The notes beneath the pieces are model-generated. The model was not told the DNA's origin. It did not search any database and saw nothing but the letters and a program-made list of their open reading frames with translations. The position numbers and the translations under genes are program-made. Shown in pieces: positions 26,066 through 32,270 of a DNA stretch of 32,270 bases (positions within the stretch are counted from its first letter, which is position 1; every line of letters starts with the position of its first letter). Source of the DNA: an uncultured Verrucomicrobiales bacterium (GTDB lineage: Bacteria > Verrucomicrobiota > Verrucomicrobiia > Limisphaerales > UBA1100); contig CAJWMQ010000013.1 of the NCBI GenBank assembly GCA_913042895.1, forward strand, positions 1 to 32,270, read 5' to 3'.

Positions 26066-26797
26066 TTATTCGGACTTCTTATCCTCGTTCTCAGCCTTGG
26101 ACTCCTCTTCGGTAGCTTCCTCGTCTGTGGCTTCGGCTTCGTCCTCTGCAGCCTCTGCTTCTTCGGTCTCCTCCTCATCAGCGGCCTCTTTAGCGCTGGC
26201 CTCCTCGGTGGATTCGTCGGTCGCTTCCGCAGTCTCTTCGGCTGCTTCTGCCTCGGCAGCCGGCGCTTCGGTGGTTTCCTCTGCTGGTGCAGCCGCCGCT
26301 TCAGCCTTCGGCTGATCCTTTGCGGCGGGATCTTCATCAGCCGCGGCACTGGCGGCATCAGTCACCCATTCCAAGATCGCCATCTCGGCGGCATCACCCT
26401 TACGGCGGCCGAGCTTGATGACGCGGGTGTATCCTCCATTGCGGTTTTCAAAGACGGGGGCAATATCCTCGAACAGAATGCGAACCACGTCCTCGTTCTC
26501 CCGCCAGTAAGCGCGCTGCTCGCGACCGGACACACCATTTTTCTTCGGGAAAAAGGTGCGGGGGTTTTGCTGCAATCGCGCGGCAATGAGCCGGCGGTAT
26601 TGCAAGCCTGCTCCGTCGACCTGGCCTTTTTTGCCAAGCGTCACCATCTTGTCGGCCACCACACGAGCGGCTTTGGCCTTGGCGAGGGTGGTGGTGACGC
26701 GGCGGTGTTTGATCAGGCTGCACACGAGGTTGTTGAGCATGCGGGTGCGATGCTCGGTAGTGCGGCCCAGTTTGGCTTTGCGAATACGGTGGCGCAT
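26066..26797 (-). CDS. rplQ: 50S ribosomal protein L17 with internal insertion and acidic C-terminal tail
   Basis: L17 lines the exit-tunnel side of the large subunit. Residues 1-60 (MRHRIRKAKLGRTTEHR, LVCSLIKHRRVTTTLAKAK) and about 103-146 (VRILFEDIAPVFENRNGGYTRVIKLG...GDAAEMAILEWV) are the conserved core. About 35 residues (68-102, with QNPRTFFPKKNGVSG) between them are absent from E. coli L17, and residues 147-243 form an Ala/Glu/Asp/Thr-rich tail that almost doubles the usual length of about 127. The tail is low complexity and strongly acidic, likely disordered. It starts 17 bp after the rpoA stop and ends the operon. There is no Shine-Dalgarno sequence before the ATG. Confidence 0.95.
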   Translation of the reverse strand: MRHRIRKAKLGRTTEHRTRMLNNLVCSLIKHRRVTTTLAKAKAARVVADKMVTLGKKGQVDGAGLQYRRLIAARLQQNPRTFFPKKNGVSGREQRAYWRENEDVVRILFEDIAPVFENRNGGYTRVIKLGRRKGDAAEMAILEWVTDAASAAADEDPAAKDQPKAEAAAAPAEETTEAPAAEAEAAEETAEATDESTEEASAKEAADEEETEEAEAAEDEAEATDEEATEEESKAENEDKKSE

Positions 26798-26814
26798 GGT
26801 GCTGGTTCAGGTAA

Positions 26815-27906
26815 TTAGTCTAGCAAGGAAGACCCGGTGCCAAGCGGCTCGCCGTCGTCTTCAAACAAAATGCTCGGAGATCCACCGGAGCTGTTCGGCT
26901 TGCTGATCAGATCAGCGGGATCGAGCACACTTTCGTCGAACGTCATGCCCAGACCCAAGCCCAGCTCGACGAGCTTGTCCTTGATCTCGTTTAGTGACTT
27001 CTTGCCAAAGTTGCGGTACTTGAGCATATCAGCCTCCGACTTGGTGGCAAGTTGGCCAACGGTGGTAATATTGGCGTTGTTGAGGCAGTTGGCCGCGCGC
27101 ACGCTCAACTCGATTTCGTTCACGCTCATGGCTAGCAGACGCTTGAGTTCGGATTGCTCCTCGGTCTGGTTCTCCTTCTCCTCTTCAAACTCAATGGCGT
27201 CCTTGTCGTAATTCACGAACACCTCAAGCTGGTGCATAAGCACCTGACTGGCCTGATTCACGGCGTCATCCGGCGTGATGCGGCCATCGGTCCAAATCTC
27301 CAAAGCCAAGCTGTCGTAATCGGTGCGCTGGCCGACACGGGCGTTGCCGACATCGTAGCGCACGCGGGTCACGGGTGAAAATATGGAGTCGATGGCAATC
27401 ACGCCGATCGGCTGGTTGGTGGTCTTGTTGTCGTCGCCAGTCAGGAATCCACGGCCCACCTGGACGGTGAGTTCCATAAGAAATTTCTTTTTCTTGTCGA
27501 GCGTGCAGATGTGTTGGTCCGGATTCACGAGCTCCACGTTGTGGTTCAATTCGATATCGGCCGCGGTCACGGCACCGGACTTGTTCACGGAAAACAACAA
27601 TACCTGTGGGTCACGAGTCTCGTGAATTTTGAATTTCACCTGCTTAAGGTTGAGGATGATCTCCGCCATATCCTCTACCACGCCTTCGATGGCGGCAAAT
27701 TCATGCTGGGCTCCGTCCACCTTGAGGGACGTGATAGCGGCACCTTCCAGTGAGGATAGCAGCACGCGGCGCATACTGTTACCGATGGTGTGGGCATAGC
27801 CGATTTCAAACGGTTCCGCGACAAACTTGGCGTAGGTCTCGGTTGCCGTTTCCTCTTCCTTCTTCAGCCGATTTGGCCGTTCGAACGCTCCTAAACGTTT
27901 TGGCAT
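26815..27906 (-). CDS. rpoA: RNA polymerase alpha subunit
   Basis: The alpha N-terminal domain (about 25-245) assembles the polymerase, and EPFEIGYAHTIGNSMRRVLLSSLEG is its signature. The C-terminal domain (about 257-320, with SVNEIELSVRAANCLNNANI and LKYRNFGKKSLNEIKDKL) contacts UP elements and activators; the Arg265-equivalent region is present. Two extensions are unusual: about 20 charged N-terminal residues and a roughly 40-residue C-terminal tail (SGGSPSILFEDDGEPLG), giving 363 against about 329 in E. coli. It sits between rpsD and rplQ, the classic order, but is preceded by a 103-bp gap. Confidence 0.98.
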   Translation of the reverse strand: MPKRLGAFERPNRLKKEEETATETYAKFVAEPFEIGYAHTIGNSMRRVLLSSLEGAAITSLKVDGAQHEFAAIEGVVEDMAEIILNLKQVKFKIHETRDPQVLLFSVNKSGAVTAADIELNHNVELVNPDQHICTLDKKKKFLMELTVQVGRGFLTGDDNKTTNQPIGVIAIDSIFSPVTRVRYDVGNARVGQRTDYDSLALEIWTDGRITPDDAVNQASQVLMHQLEVFVNYDKDAIEFEEEKENQTEEQSELKRLLAMSVNEIELSVRAANCLNNANITTVGQLATKSEADMLKYRNFGKKSLNEIKDKLVELGLGLGMTFDESVLDPADLISKPNSSGGSPSILFEDDGEPLGTGSSLLD

Positions 27907-27937
27907 TTTTTCTTACTTTGGTTGCAATTTTAATCTA

Positions 27938-27968
27938 ACCGCAAACTTCATTCCCGCATATTTGCGGT
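27938..27968 (-). promoter_or_regulatory. pair of mutually exclusive hairpins in the rpsD-rpoA gap
   Basis: In the minus-strand RNA, ACCGCAAA can pair either with the nearby TGCGG (CCGCA-AATA-TGCGG) or with the more distal TTTGCGGT in a perfect 8-bp stem around a 15-base loop. The two pairings share the first arm. The site is about 30 bases before the rpoA ATG in the only long gap (103 bp) of the ribosomal cluster. This could be a small regulatory or processing element; chance is possible given its short stems. Confidence 0.35.
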
Positions 27969-28009
27969 CCGTATAATTGCTGATTCCTCCGCCCACCCGG
28001 GCACAGGGA

Positions 28010-28618
28010 TTAACGGGAATAAAACTCAACGATGGTCTGCTCGTTTGCCACGGGCTCGATGTCCTCGCGCGTGGGCATCCGGCTAACGGAGCCGGTGTAG
28101 GCAGCCTTATCCAACTCCAGCCACTCTGGTACAGTGCGACTCGTGGAGTACTCGAGATTCTTGTCGGCCAAGTGGCGACTCTTCTCAGAATGCTTGATCT
28201 CCACCTTATCTCCTTCGTGCAAGGCGATGGACGGAGTGCGGGCGCGCTTGCCGTTCACCATCACGTGACCATGGGTAACCATCTGGCGGGCTTGAGCACG
28301 GGTGTAACCAAATCCAAGATTATGCACCACGCTATCTAGACGCGTCTCCAAAATCTGCAGCATGATCTCACCGGTCACACCACGTCGACGGATGGCTTTC
28401 TCATAGATGCCGCGAAACTGCTTCTCCATCAGGCCGTAGTAGTAACGCATCTTCTGCTTCTCGGCCAAGGCGAGAGCGTAATCAGTGGCCTTGCGACGGC
28501 GGTTCTGTCCATGCACACCCGGCGGGTAAGGCTTTCGCTCGAGATATTTCGAGGAGCCAAACAGCGGAGTGTTAAAGCGGCGGCTTAAACGAACGCGGGG
28601 ACCTGTATAACGTGCCAT
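28010..28618 (-). CDS. rpsD: 30S ribosomal protein S4
   Basis: S4 nucleates assembly of the small subunit and binds 16S rRNA. The 202 residues have the N-terminal RYTGPRVRLSRRF and the S4 RNA-binding domain (about 92-155, LETRLDSVVHNLGFGYTRAQARQMVTHGHV). No CxxC pairs are present near the N terminus, so it is the zinc-free form. In E. coli S4 represses the alpha operon by binding its leader; I see no obvious S4 site here. It starts 26 bp after rpsK. Confidence 0.97.
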   Translation of the reverse strand: MARYTGPRVRLSRRFNTPLFGSSKYLERKPYPPGVHGQNRRRKATDYALALAEKQKMRYYYGLMEKQFRGIYEKAIRRRGVTGEIMLQILETRLDSVVHNLGFGYTRAQARQMVTHGHVMVNGKRARTPSIALHEGDKVEIKHSEKSRHLADKNLEYSTSRTVPEWLELDKAAYTGSVSRMPTREDIEPVANEQTIVEFYSR

Positions 28619-28644
28619 AGTATCGGTAGAATTACGGGTGAATA

Positions 28645-29202
28645 TTAGACGCGACGGCGCTTGGGTGGACGACAGCCGTTATGCGGCACGGGCGTCACAT
28701 CCTTGATTGTGGTGATATCCAGACCGGCTGCCTGCAGGCCGCGGATGGCCGATTCGCGACCAGAGCCCGGTCCTTTGATCCGCACTTCCACTTCCTTAAG
28801 GCCGTGCGATTGCGCATCGCGGGCAGCACGCTGGGCCACTTGCGTCGCGGCGTAGGCCGTGCTTTTACGGGAGCCCTTGAATCCGGCGCGGCCGGCGCTA
28901 AACCAGCTGATAGGGTTGCCCTGCATGTCGGTGATGGTAACCAGAGTGTTGTTAAAGGTGGCTCGAATGTGCGCAATCCCGTGCGTCACATTTTTCGACT
29001 TCTTAGCCTTGATGACCTTGGCATCGCCAAAGTCGTCCGCCAACAGTTCTGCCGCGGTAGGCGCGGACGACTTGGCCTCCTCTTCGGCGGCGGGAGCGGT
29101 TTCGGCCGGAACAGCCTCAGTGGCGGCCTCGGGCTTCTCTGCGGCCGGCGCCGCCTCGGCTTGAGGTTCCTCGGTTGCGGGATCTTGTTTTTCTTCAGCC
29201 AT
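28645..29202 (-). CDS. rpsK: 30S ribosomal protein S11 with N-terminal acidic extension
   Basis: The S11 core begins around residue 66 ([19 protein letters not shown]) and runs through [17 protein letters not shown] to the conserved end [19 protein letters not shown]11 lines the platform near the mRNA exit. The first about 65 residues are Ala/Glu/Pro-rich ([16 protein letters not shown]) and absent from typical S11, which is about 129 residues. This extension has a similar composition to the L17 tail. The ATG is preceded by a leader with ACCTGAAC and no Shine-Dalgarno sequence. Confidence 0.96.
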   Translation of the reverse strand: MAEEKQDPATEEPQAEAAPAAEKPEAATEAVPAETAPAAEEEAKSSAPTAAELLADDFGDAKVIKAKKSKNVTHGIAHIRATFNNTLVTITDMQGNPISWFSAGRAGFKGSRKSTAYAATQVAQRAARDAQSHGLKEVEVRIKGPGSGRESAIRGLQAAGLDITTIKDVTPVPHNGCRPPKRRRV

Positions 29203-29223
29203 GATGGTTGTTCAGGTAAAGGA

Positions 29224-29637
29224 TTAGGCTTTCTTGCTCTGGGCGCCTACAGTCTTCTTCGGCCCCTTGCGGGTACGGGCGTTGGTTTGGGTGCGTTGCC
29301 CGCGCACGGGCAGGCCGCGCATGTGCCGCAAACCACGGTAGGTTTTAATATTTTTGTGGCGCTTGAGGTCTTCAGTCACCTTCCGGCGCAGATCGCCTTC
29401 CACGAGGATCACGCAATTGTCTGTGCGGGTCTGTTCAGGACGCATCTCGGTGGTTTGGATGGCCTTGGCGATGGTGGCCAATTGATCCTCGCTCAGGGTA
29501 TGAGCGCGGGTGGCCGGATCAATCTTGGCGTTTTCCAACACCTTGGCTGAGGTGGCCGGGCCGACCCCATAGAGGGAGCGGAGCGCGATGTCGATGCGCT
29601 TGTTGGCGGGGATGTCGATTCCTAAAATGCGGGGCAT
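29224..29637 (-). CDS. rpsM: 30S ribosomal protein S13
   Basis: S13 sits in the head of the small subunit and contacts the P-site tRNA and the large subunit. The 137 residues begin MPRILGIDIPANKRIDIALRSLYGVG, and GLRHMRGLPVRGQRTQTNARTRKG near the C terminus is the conserved basic motif. The helix-hairpin-helix region is intact. It is about 15 residues longer than E. coli S13, by a few residues in the middle and at the C terminus. It starts 3 bp after rpmJ stops, in the standard order. Confidence 0.97.
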   Translation of the reverse strand: MPRILGIDIPANKRIDIALRSLYGVGPATSAKVLENAKIDPATRAHTLSEDQLATIAKAIQTTEMRPEQTRTDNCVILVEGDLRRKVTEDLKRHKNIKTYRGLRHMRGLPVRGQRTQTNARTRKGPKKTVGAQSKKA

Positions 29638-29640
29638 GGC

Positions 29641-29757
29641 TTAACCTTGACGCTGTTTGTGGCGCTTATTCGTTTTGCAAATGACGCGGACGACGCCCTT
29701 CCGCCGAATGACCCGGCAGTTTTCACACAATCGCTTTACTGAGGCGCGTACTTTCAT
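29641..29757 (-). CDS. rpmJ: 50S ribosomal protein L36
   Basis: This gene is too short for the ORF track; I translated it directly. It encodes 38 residues beginning [20 protein letters not shown] and ending NKRHKQRQG. The zinc ribbon has Cys at 11, 14 and 27 plus a histidine (His33), the classic C-type L36. It overlaps infA by 4 bp (ATGA). It is followed by rpsM after 3 bp. The position between infA and rpsM is the usual one. Confidence 0.95.
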   Translation of the reverse strand: MKVRASVKRLCENCRVIRRKGVVRVICKTNKRHKQRQG

Positions 29758-29990
29758 TGTTCGTTTTCGTTCTCTAGTTTTCGTTCCATGACCCTTCCCT
29801 TAGAAAGGTCAAAGGTGCTCACTTCGAGCACCACCGTTTCGCCCAATTGCGCGTCCACCAACACATCGCTGGTGGCCCGCGTGCTGTGCCCCATCAGGCG
29901 GTGGCCGTTGCTCAGTTCGGCGCGCACCAGGCGGTGCGACAGAACCTCGACTATTCGGCCCTCGACTCGGATGGGCTCGGCCCCGGGCAT
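29754..29990 (-). CDS. infA: translation initiation factor IF-1
   Basis: IF-1 is a small OB-fold protein that binds the A site of the 30S subunit during initiation. The core [22 protein letters not shown] and [19 protein letters not shown] match the family, with the usual HISG-like segment replaced by [11 protein letters not shown]. The 78 residues include a C-terminal ELENE-rich tail beyond the standard 72. The ATG at 29990 lies inside the map gene, a 40-bp overlap. I found no nearer start codon that would keep the first strand. The overlap with rpmJ is ATGA. Confidence 0.88.
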   Translation of the reverse strand: MPGAEPIRVEGRIVEVLSHRLVRAELSNGHRLMGHSTRATSDVLVDAQLGETVVLEVSTFDLSKGRVMERKLENENEQ

Positions 29991-30739
29991 GTCAAAATTT
30001 CCGGTTCGCCTTCAGTCACCGCAATGGTGTGTTCCCAATGCGCTGAAGGCCGGCCATCCCGTGTCACCACAGACCAGCCGTCTGGCAGAAACTTCACCTT
30101 CGGCGTCCCTGCATTAACCATCGGCTCAATCGCCAAAGTCATGCCGGGCCGCAACTCCGGAGAGTCTCCGCCGGTCACGTAATTGGGGATTTGCGGTTCC
30201 TCGTGAACCACCTCTCCCACACCGTGTCCGACAAACTCTCGCACGATCGAAAACCCGTTGGCTTCGACTCGATTCTGCACTGCAGCCGAGATATCAACCA
30301 CCCGGTTTCCGGGTAACGCGCGAGAAATTCCATCATACAGGGCTTCCTGAGTCACTTCAATCAATTTTTGAGTTTCCTCAGGACACTCATCGACGATCAC
30401 CGTTCGCGCGTTATCGCCAATGAACCCTTCCACGCAAACACCGACATCGATGCTTACTATGTCACCGTCCACGATCTTCCGTTTCCCGGCCAAACCGTGA
30501 ACCACTTCCTCGTTCATCGAGATGCATACATTGCAGGGGTACTTCCTGCCCTGCACCTCGTATCCGAGAAACGCACTCTTGCATCCGTAATGCCGGATGC
30601 GGCTGGCGGCATATTCATCCAACTCACGGGTCGTGATTCCCGCTTTCACCCATTCACAAGCATCCCGCAACACGTTGGCTGCGATGCGGCCGGCTTCACG
30701 CATGGCCGCCAGTTGATGCTCGTCCTTGATGGGGATCAT
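29951..30739 (-). CDS. map: type I methionine aminopeptidase
   Basis: The enzyme removes the initiator methionine from nascent proteins. The five metal ligands are visible: Asp98 (SIDVGV), Asp109 (GDNAR), His172 (GHGVG), Glu205 (AIEPMV) and Glu236 (HWEHTIAV). The 262-residue length fits type Ia without the N-terminal zinc-finger extension. The last about 15 residues ([11 protein letters not shown]) lie over the infA start. It overlaps secY by 4 bp (ATGA), so the two are translationally coupled. The map gene between secY and infA is a common arrangement. Confidence 0.97.
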   Translation of the reverse strand: MIPIKDEHQLAAMREAGRIAANVLRDACEWVKAGITTRELDEYAASRIRHYGCKSAFLGYEVQGRKYPCNVCISMNEEVVHGLAGKRKIVDGDIVSIDVGVCVEGFIGDNARTVIVDECPEETQKLIEVTQEALYDGISRALPGNRVVDISAAVQNRVEANGFSIVREFVGHGVGEVVHEEPQIPNYVTGGDSPELRPGMTLAIEPMVNAGTPKVKFLPDGWSVVTRDGRPSAHWEHTIAVTEGEPEILTCPGPSPSESRAE

Positions 30740-32148
30740 CCGGCGCGTCCCCGCACCTTTTTGCCGCCCTTCAAAAAACCATCATAATGATGCTGAGCCA
30801 AATGACTTTCCATTTGCCGCATCGTGTCCAGCATCACGCCCACCATAATCAGTAGACTTGTGCCGCCAAAGAACTGGGCCACCGCGAAGGGAATTTCCAA
30901 GTTGATACCCAACACCGTCGGTATCACCGCGATGACCACCAGGAACATGGCCCCTGCCAAGGTCAACCGGCTCATAGCGTGATGTAGGAAGTCGCGCGTC
31001 GCGTTTCCAGGGCGAACGCCGGGAATGTAGCCACCGGCCTTTTTCAAATCATCCGCGATCTGCGTTTCATTAAATTGCGTCGCCACCCAGAAGTAGGAGA
31101 AAAACAGGATCATCAGCGACTGCATGGCTAAATTCCAAAAGGAACCGTAAGCCAGAGCGTCGCCCAGTCCGATGAAGAAATCAGCCCCGTTTCCTTCCCC
31201 GAGCCAGCGACCAATTGTTCCAAAAATCTGGGCCGGGAACATGAGAATTGCCTGCGCAAATATGATCGGCATCACACCCGCGTAATTTACACGGAGCGGG
31301 AAATAGGTAGAACCACCCTGCATCATCTTTCGACCCACCTGCCGTTGGGCATACTGGACCGGAATTTTCCGCATGGCCTGCGTCACTGCAATCACTACAC
31401 CCACCACGGTGAGCAACAGGACGAGCAGAAGCACGCCATTGAACGGATGCGCCCCTTCGCCACTCGCGGGGAAAAACATATCCCGGATTCCGAGGAAAGC
31501 CTGATCCACCCGGGCGATGATACCCACAGTGATCACCAATGAGATACCGTTACCAATTCCACGCTCGGTAATCTGTTCGCCCAACCACATCAGAAGGACC
31601 GTACCGGTGGTGAGTAATATCATTGTACGAATGCGATACCACAAACCGGGATCGGCAACCAATTCACCATCAAACTCACCGAAGCCAGGTATGTTTCGTG
31701 GATTTTCCCAACCGACCGACATCACAAACCCCTGACCCAAGCAAAGCAACACCGTGAGGTAACGACCGTACTTGATGATCTGGGTTCGACCTCCTTCTTC
31801 CCGAGCCAATTTGCTCAACGAAGGCACAACGGCGGTCATCAATTGAATTATAATTGTCGCGCTGATGTAGGGCATGATACCCAAAGACCCGACCGCACAA
31901 CGCTCTAACGCACCACCAGTAAACATGCTATACATGCCCAACAACCCCGCACCCCCTTCTGTGCCGGATCCTTGCTGTTCACGCAATTGATCGAAGAAAC
32001 TCAACAGCAACTGACCATCCAGACCCGGGATTGGCGTCATGGCTACCACCCGGCAAACCACCAGCAGCATCAAGGTAAAGAAGATCCGGCTTTGGAGCTC
32101 CTTAACCTTCAGGCAGTTCTGGAGGGTCTGGAAATACTGGCTGAACAT
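30736..32148 (-). CDS. secY: protein translocase subunit SecY
   Basis: SecY is the channel of the Sec translocon. About ten membrane spans are visible in 470 residues. Recognisable landmarks are the N-terminal RIFFTLMLLVVCRVVAMTPIPG, the loop SMFTGGALERCAVGSLGIMPYISATII, and RQVGRKMMQGGSTYFPLRVNYAGVMPIIFA in the conserved cytoplasmic loop and TM7 region. It is slightly longer than E. coli SecY (443). It follows rplO after 8 bp and overlaps map, as expected at the end of the spc operon. Confidence 0.97.
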   Translation of the reverse strand: MFSQYFQTLQNCLKVKELQSRIFFTLMLLVVCRVVAMTPIPGLDGQLLLSFFDQLREQQGSGTEGGAGLLGMYSMFTGGALERCAVGSLGIMPYISATIIIQLMTAVVPSLSKLAREEGGRTQIIKYGRYLTVLLCLGQGFVMSVGWENPRNIPGFGEFDGELVADPGLWYRIRTMILLTTGTVLLMWLGEQITERGIGNGISLVITVGIIARVDQAFLGIRDMFFPASGEGAHPFNGVLLLVLLLTVVGVVIAVTQAMRKIPVQYAQRQVGRKMMQGGSTYFPLRVNYAGVMPIIFAQAILMFPAQIFGTIGRWLGEGNGADFFIGLGDALAYGSFWNLAMQSLMILFFSYFWVATQFNETQIADDLKKAGGYIPGVRPGNATRDFLHHAMSRLTLAGAMFLVVIAVIPTVLGINLEIPFAVAQFFGGTSLLIMVGVMLDTMRQMESHLAQHHYDGFLKGGKKVRGRAG

Positions 32149-32156
32149 GGAAAGTC

Positions 32157-32270
32157 TTATTCAGCCACGGGGGCTTCGGCTTCAGGTGCCGGCTTTGGCA
32201 CATTCAATGCCTGGCAAGTTCCGCCAGCCGCTTCAATCGCCTTTTGAGCCGAGCCACTGAATTTATGCGC
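32157..32270 (-). CDS. rplO: 50S ribosomal protein L15 (C-terminal 37 residues, cut by window edge)
   Basis: The fragment is open to the window edge and was translated directly. It reads AHKFSGSAQKAIEAAGG, the standard C terminus of L15, followed by about 20 extra residues including PKPAPEAEAPVAE. The Ala/Pro/Glu-rich tail resembles the extensions of S11 and L17 downstream. It stops 8 bp before secY, the normal spc order. Confidence 0.9.
   Translation of the reverse strand, partial: AHKFSGSAQKAIEAAGGTCQALNVPKPAPEAEAPVAE

Noticed and set aside
26010-26315. Ser/Ala-rich plus-strand ORFs opposite rplQ
   Set aside because: They are the antisense of the Ala/Glu repeats of the L17 tail; the low-complexity pattern is a codon effect.
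26066-26360. Tandem repeat or CRISPR-like array
   Set aside because: The periodic GAG/GCT-type codons encode the L17 tail; there are no equal repeats with unique spacers.
27972-27977. Perfect TATAAT on the plus strand in the rpsD-rpoA gap
   Set aside because: No acceptable -35 lies 16-18 bp upstream, and it would transcribe antisense to rpsD; chance match.

Overview
The window looks like a chromosomal segment from a Verrucomicrobiota bacterium of the PVC group, possibly a marine or freshwater uncultured lineage (inference). The basis is the 1430-residue protein combining a Pirellula/Verrucomicrobium-type membrane-bound dehydrogenase domain with HEAT repeats and a CxxCH heme domain, the secreted PQQ-like propellers and SGNH hydrolases, an Nramp-like carrier of the PVC type, and ribosomal proteins with long Ala/Glu-rich tails. 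By hand counts of single lines, GC varies from about 30% to 70%. I see no mobile element, phage, CRISPR array, rRNA or tRNA.

Left (1-4038, minus strand): an aspartate-family operon hom-thrC-lysC, followed after 5 bp by a deoxyhypusine synthase-like gene cut by the window edge. Divergent from it are a DAACS-type dicarboxylate/amino-acid symporter (4131-5435), a 378-bp stretch with no confident gene, and enolase (5814-7088) with a good promoter and a strong terminator.

7136-8509 (minus): a three-gene cluster of a small exported protein, an apparently exported SAM methyltransferase and a TraR/DksA-type zinc-finger protein. Divergent (8609-10095, plus): a DUF4870-type membrane protein overlapping a Gfo/Idh/MocA oxidoreductase.

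10175-16306 (minus): a stand-alone SGNH hydrolase, the 1430-residue SGNH-like/dehydrogenase/HEAT/cytochrome c fusion, and a membrane-anchored metallophosphoesterase, tightly packed or overlapping. 16383-22099 (plus): an unknown membrane protein, a GNAT acetyltransferase, a small zinc-ribbon membrane protein, then two paralogous secreted PQQ-like propellers flanking an SMP-30/gluconolactonase-like lipoprotein. 22172-25967: an Nramp-related carrier lacking the usual metal-binding motifs faces a sodium:solute symporter, with a strong terminator between them.

Right (26066-32270, minus): the end of the spc operon and the alpha operon, in order rplO(partial)-secY-map-infA-rpmJ-rpsM-rpsK-rpsD-rpoA-rplQ, ending in a terminator. 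rpmJ and the two edge fragments are absent from the ORF track and were found by direct translation.

The features most worth a second look are the exported methyltransferase, the large multi-domain redox protein with an SGNH-like domain lacking its catalytic residues next to an intact SGNH enzyme, the Nramp-like carrier without metal ligands and with uneven base composition, the charged tails on three ribosomal proteins, and the scarcity of Shine-Dalgarno sequences.
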